NCBI RefSeq assembly: GCF_004023625.1
Contig: NZ_RPDJ01000026.1
Span: forward strand, 153,330 to 217,329
From: Streptomyces cavernae
GTDB lineage: Bacteria; Actinomycetota; Actinomycetes; Streptomycetales; Streptomycetaceae
Reading direction: 5' to 3'
Length of the DNA: 64,000 bases
Shown here piece by piece: positions 61,066-64,000 of the stretch. The notes below the pieces were generated by a model. It was not told the DNA's origin, made no database searches, and worked only from the letters and a program-made list of their open reading frames with translations. Within the stretch, counting starts at the first letter, position 1. Every line of letters starts with the position of its first letter. The position numbers and the translations under genes are program-made.

Positions 61066-62058
61066 ATGAGCGCGGTGAGAACGGTGGCCGTCTACTCCCT
61101 GGGCGGGACCATCGCCATGACCACCGATCCGGCCACCGGCGCGGTCGTCCCGGCCCTCTCCCCGCATGACCTGCTCGCCGCCGTCCCCCACCTGGAAGGC
61201 CACGGCGTCGAGCTGCGCGTGCACGACTTCCGCCGGGTGGCCGGTGCCTCGCTCACCTTCGACGACCTGGCGGAGCTCGGCGCGGCGATCGACGAGACCC
61301 TCGCCGGCGGCGACGTCGACGGGCTCGTGATCACGCAGGGGACGGACACGATCGAGGAGACGGCGTTCGTCCTCGACCTGCGTCACGGCCACGAGCAGCC
61401 CGTCGTCGTCACCGGCGCCATGCGCAACCCCACCATGGCCGGCCCCGACGGACCCGCCAACCTGTACGCGGCCGTCCTCGCCGCGGCCGACCCGCGGTTG
61501 CGCGGCGCCGGTGTGCTGGTCGTCCTGAACGACGAGATCCACGCGGCACGCCACGTCCGCAAGTCCCACACCACCAGCCCCGCTGCCTTCACCTCGCCCG
61601 CCACCGGGCCCGTCGGTCGGATCGCCGAGGGCCGCGTACGGCTGATCGCCGCGCCGCCCCGCCGGGTCGGCCCCCTGGCCCGGCCGCGCGGCCGAGAGGT
61701 GCGTGTGGGCCTGTACACGGTCGGCCTCGGCGACGACGGCGCGCTGCTCGGGGCGTGGGAGGGCCGTTGTGACGGGCTCGTCGTCGCCGCGTTCGGTGTG
61801 GGCCACGTGCCTCAGCGACTCGTCGAGGGCCTCGAGCGGTTCGCCGCGCGGCTCCCCGTGGTCCTCTCCTCGCGCATCGACAACGGCCCCGTCCTGACCG
61901 GAACTTACGGATATCCCGGCTCCGAGAAGGACCTGATCGGCCGCGGGCTGATCCCGTCCGGCGAACTCGGCCCGTACCAAGCACGCCTCCTGCTCCATGA
62001 GTTGCTGGTGCGGGACGCGGACCGCGAGGCCATCGTCGAGTGGTTCGCGTCTTTCTGA
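61066..62058 (+). CDS. type II-like asparaginase/glutaminase family protein
   Basis: A 330-residue asparaginase: catalytic Thr in YSLGGTIAM, second motif ITQGTDTIEE (Thr-Asp), and a third conserved VVVTGAMRNP. No signal peptide, so probably cytoplasmic. Start ATG gives MSAVRTVAVYS; a GTG four codons earlier is possible. Hydrolyses L-asparagine to aspartate and ammonia. Stands alone between two pseudogenes. Confidence 0.9.
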   Translation: MSAVRTVAVYSLGGTIAMTTDPATGAVVPALSPHDLLAAVPHLEGHGVELRVHDFRRVAGASLTFDDLAELGAAIDETLAGGDVDGLVITQGTDTIEETAFVLDLRHGHEQPVVVTGAMRNPTMAGPDGPANLYAAVLAAADPRLRGAGVLVVLNDEIHAARHVRKSHTTSPAAFTSPATGPVGRIAEGRVRLIAAPPRRVGPLARPRGREVRVGLYTVGLGDDGALLGAWEGRCDGLVVAAFGVGHVPQRLVEGLERFAARLPVVLSSRIDNGPVLTGTYGYPGSEKDLIGRGLIPSGELGPYQARLLLHELLVRDADREAIVEWFASF

Positions 62059-62259
62059 AGCGAGGTCACCGATCACCTTCGGCGGGGGCGTGACATCTAC
62101 AGCTCAGCCATGTCTGTCATGAGCGCAACGAATCCCAATATCGGCGCAGGGGCGGAGCCCCACCTGTCCCCCACCTGTCAATGTTGTGCACTTTCTTGAC
62201 GACAGTAAGTCAGATGCTCAGATTCGCGGGTGTCCTTCCCCGGTCAAGGGAGACCGCGA

Positions 62260-62791
62260 TGCCCCCGTCCCCCCACGCATTACCGTCCGCAGACCTTGAA
62301 CGAGCCCGGCAGCTGCGCCGAGTCGCCGCCTCCGGACTGCTCGGCACCGCCGTGGAGTTCTACGACTTCCTCGTCTACGGAACCGTCGCCGCCCTCGTCT
62401 TCGGCGAGCTGTTCTTCCCCGGCGCCGCCCCCGCCGCCGCCCCCGCCGCCGCGTTCGCACCTTCGCCGCCGGCTATGTCGCCCGCCCGCTCGGCGGCATC
62501 GTCTTCGGGCACTTCGGCGACCGGCTCGGCCGCAAGTCCATGCTGCTGCTCACGATGGGCCTGATGGGCGGCGCCAGCTTCCTCATCGGCCTGCTGCCCA
62601 CCTACGACACCATCGGCGTCTGGGCGCCGGTCCTGCTGATCACCCTGCGTGTCGTCCAGGGCGTCGCCATCGGCGGCGAGTGGGGCGGTGCCACGCTCAT
62701 GGTCGTCGAGCACGCCGGGGAGCGGCGGCGCGGACTGTGGTCGAGCTTCACGCAGATGGGAGCACCGCTCGGCTGGCCGGTCTGTCCCTGA
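62260..62791 (+). pseudogene. frameshifted and truncated MHS-type MFS transporter
   Basis: The start is normal for the metabolite:H+ symporter family: RVAASGLLGTAVEFYDFLVY, then FGELFFPG. In the Ala-coding GCC run near 62440-62460 the frame shifts, and the protein resumes in another frame with TFAAGYVARPLGGIVFGHFG, GDRLGRKSMLLLT and GVAIGGEWGGATLMVVEHAG. It ends abruptly after SSFTQMGAPLG, losing the last 300 residues. One frameshift plus a 3' deletion. Confidence 0.85.
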
Positions 62792-63141
62792 GCTACGACC
62801 AGAACTGCTGGAGACCGCGCCCCTGCGGACCCGTTCGGCCGGACCGGAGGCGCTGCCCGGCGGTCGGTGAGCAGGCGGTGCTTCCTGATGCGGGCGGCGA
62901 GGCGTCGGCGACGGCGCCGGTGCCGGCCGACCGGCGATGAGCACGCCACCGCCTCCTGCGCCGCCACCCCACCGGCCGACCCGCGCCGCCACCCCACCAG
63001 CCGACCCGCGATAAGCACGCCACCGGCCTACCCGCACCGCCACCTCGACGACGATTCGCTCGACGGCAGGCGGGCTCGGGTCCACCGACTCCGACCGGTG
63101 GGTGGGCCCCGGCGCGCTCGTCGCGGGATCCTGGTGACACC
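62792..63141. repeat. gap with CCACCCCACC-rich short repeats
   Basis: Between 62935 and 63050 segments such as CGCCGCCACCCCACCAGCC and CGACCCGCG recur in a loose 24-bp pattern. No gene is supported in the 350-bp gap. Confidence 0.6.
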
Positions 63142-63831
63142 ATGCGGCTGTTCTGTGCCATCGCGGTCCTGCTCGGCGCGAACCTGCTCAACAACCGGTT
63201 CGCGCCCGGCGTCTACGTGCTCACCTGCGTGGTCGCGACCGCGGCGCTGCTGCTGATCGCCCGCTGGGACGGTCTCACCCGCGCCGACCTCGGGCTCGAC
63301 GGGCCCGGCCTGCGCCGGGGGCTGCGGTGGGCCCCGGTCCTCATCGGTGCCGTCCTCGCCGTCTACCTGCTCGCGCTGGCCGTGCCGGCCACCCGGGAGG
63401 CGTTCCAGGACGACCGTGCGGCGAGTCTGTCGGCCGGGCAACTGCTGTGGCGGGTACTGTTCCGCGTGCCGTTCGGGACCGTGCTGCTGGAGGAGACCGC
63501 CTTCCGGGGGGTTCTGTGGGCGATGGTCCGGCGTCGGCGAGGTACCGCCTGGGCCACCGCGGTGTCGTCGTCGCTGTTCGGTCTGTGGCATGTGCTGCCC
63601 TCTCGCGGGCTGGCCCGGGCCAACGCCGCCGCGGCGACCCTCGGCTCCGGGTCGGCGGGTGCCACACTCGCGATGGCGGCGGCCGTCGTCGGCACCACCG
63701 CCGCCGGGGTCGTTCTGTGCGAGCTGCGGCGCCGCTCCGGAAGCCTGGTGGCGCCCGCGGCACTGCACTGGGCGCTCAACGGCATCGGCTATCTGCTGGC
63801 CTGGGCCGCACCGGGGTCGGGTGGGCGCTGA
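63142..63831 (+). CDS. CPBP family intramembrane metalloprotease
   Basis: A 229-residue membrane protein with six to seven helices. Abi/CPBP motifs are intact: LLEETAFRGVLW (Glu-Glu-x3-Arg), SSLFGLWHVLP and PAALHWALN. These proteases process prenylated or small membrane proteins, and in actinomycetes the roles are mostly unknown. ATG start lies in the noisy region; ribosome site weak. Confidence 0.85.
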   Translation: MRLFCAIAVLLGANLLNNRFAPGVYVLTCVVATAALLLIARWDGLTRADLGLDGPGLRRGLRWAPVLIGAVLAVYLLALAVPATREAFQDDRAASLSAGQLLWRVLFRVPFGTVLLEETAFRGVLWAMVRRRRGTAWATAVSSSLFGLWHVLPSRGLARANAAAATLGSGSAGATLAMAAAVVGTTAAGVVLCELRRRSGSLVAPAALHWALNGIGYLLAWAAPGSGGR

Positions 63832-63881
63832 GGGACCGCTCGGCGCGGGCCCGACGGGGCCGGTGTGTGCCGCACGGTGCG

Positions 63882-64000
63882 GTGCGCGCCGGACACGGCG
63901 GTGCGCGCCGGACACGGCGGTGCGCGCCGGACACGGCGGTGCGCGCCGGACACGGCGGTGCGCGCCGGACACGGCGGTGCGCGCCGGACGCGGCGGTGCG
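63882..64000. repeat. 19-bp tandem repeat at the right edge
   Basis: GTGCGCGCCGGACACGGCG recurs about six times in a row and continues to the end of the window, the last copy changed to GACGCGG. Array length unknown because it runs off the edge. Confidence 0.92.

Noticed and set aside
1..64000. tRNA or rRNA genes
   Set aside because: No cloverleaf-like or conserved rRNA segments were recognised by reading; a tRNA scan could confirm.

Overview
This window is high-GC actinomycete DNA. GC-rich third codon positions, GTG and TTG starts, AAGGAGG-type ribosome binding sites, many TetR/MarR/LacI regulators and Tat-type lipoprotein signals all point to Streptomyces or a close relative. There are no rRNA or tRNA genes that I can see and no CRISPR array. 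Decayed genes and tandem-repeat arrays are frequent, as in an accessory or chromosome-arm region.

Positions 1-20,607 form a nitrogen-scavenging island. The left part, on the minus strand, is a urea ABC transporter (urtA-urtB-urtC-urtD and the first codons of urtE). Next come a MarR regulator and a cytoplasmic AmiC-like solute sensor, convergent and overlapping. A plus-strand unit follows: two isochorismatase-fold amidohydrolases of the biuret/triuret hydrolase type, an NCS2-like permease and an AtzH (DUF3225) homologue. After a 44-bp terminator hairpin a second plus-strand unit starts: an APC permease, the two DUF1989 proteins that are carboxyguanidine deiminase subunits in other bacteria, a biotin-dependent urea/guanidine carboxylase, allophanate hydrolase and a TetR regulator. 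Together the genes could import urea, biuret-like compounds and guanidine, convert them to allophanate and release ammonia and CO2.

Positions 20,800-31,200 hold a DUF1360 membrane protein, a DUF2231-Rieske fusion, an orphan cytochrome oxidase subunit II, a MerR pseudogene and a divergently controlled branched-chain-amino-acid-type ABC transporter (fused LivHM permease) with a monoacylglycerol-lipase-like hydrolase. Positions 31,200-34,076 carry small proteins of unknown function and a 1-kb stretch with a perfect 56-bp palindrome.

Positions 34,077-46,072 are one long, mostly translationally coupled glycan operon: a UDP-sugar decarboxylase/epimerase, a NodU-type carbamoyltransferase, six glycosyltransferases and the ADP-heptose genes gmhB, gmhA and hldE. 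It should build a heptose-containing surface glycan or glycoconjugate in a Gram-positive cell. It is followed by an SDR, an MFS exporter, a small membrane protein and an orphan cytochrome oxidase subunit I.

Positions 51,120-56,233 are a compact sugar-uptake regulon: an FrcBCA-like ABC transporter, a LacI regulator and a divergent ABM-fold protein. The two divergent promoters have the same layout and the same paired operators. An orphan IS200/IS605-like end lies inside this operon. The last part holds a saccharopine-dehydrogenase-like protein, a TetR/MFS drug-efflux pair with a clear operator, an EF-hand protein, a broken FAD monooxygenase, an asparaginase, a frameshifted MHS-type transporter and a CPBP protease.

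A recurrent feature is short tandem-repeat arrays. Several begin exactly at stop codons and copy the last codons of the preceding gene; others extend protein tails or linkers.
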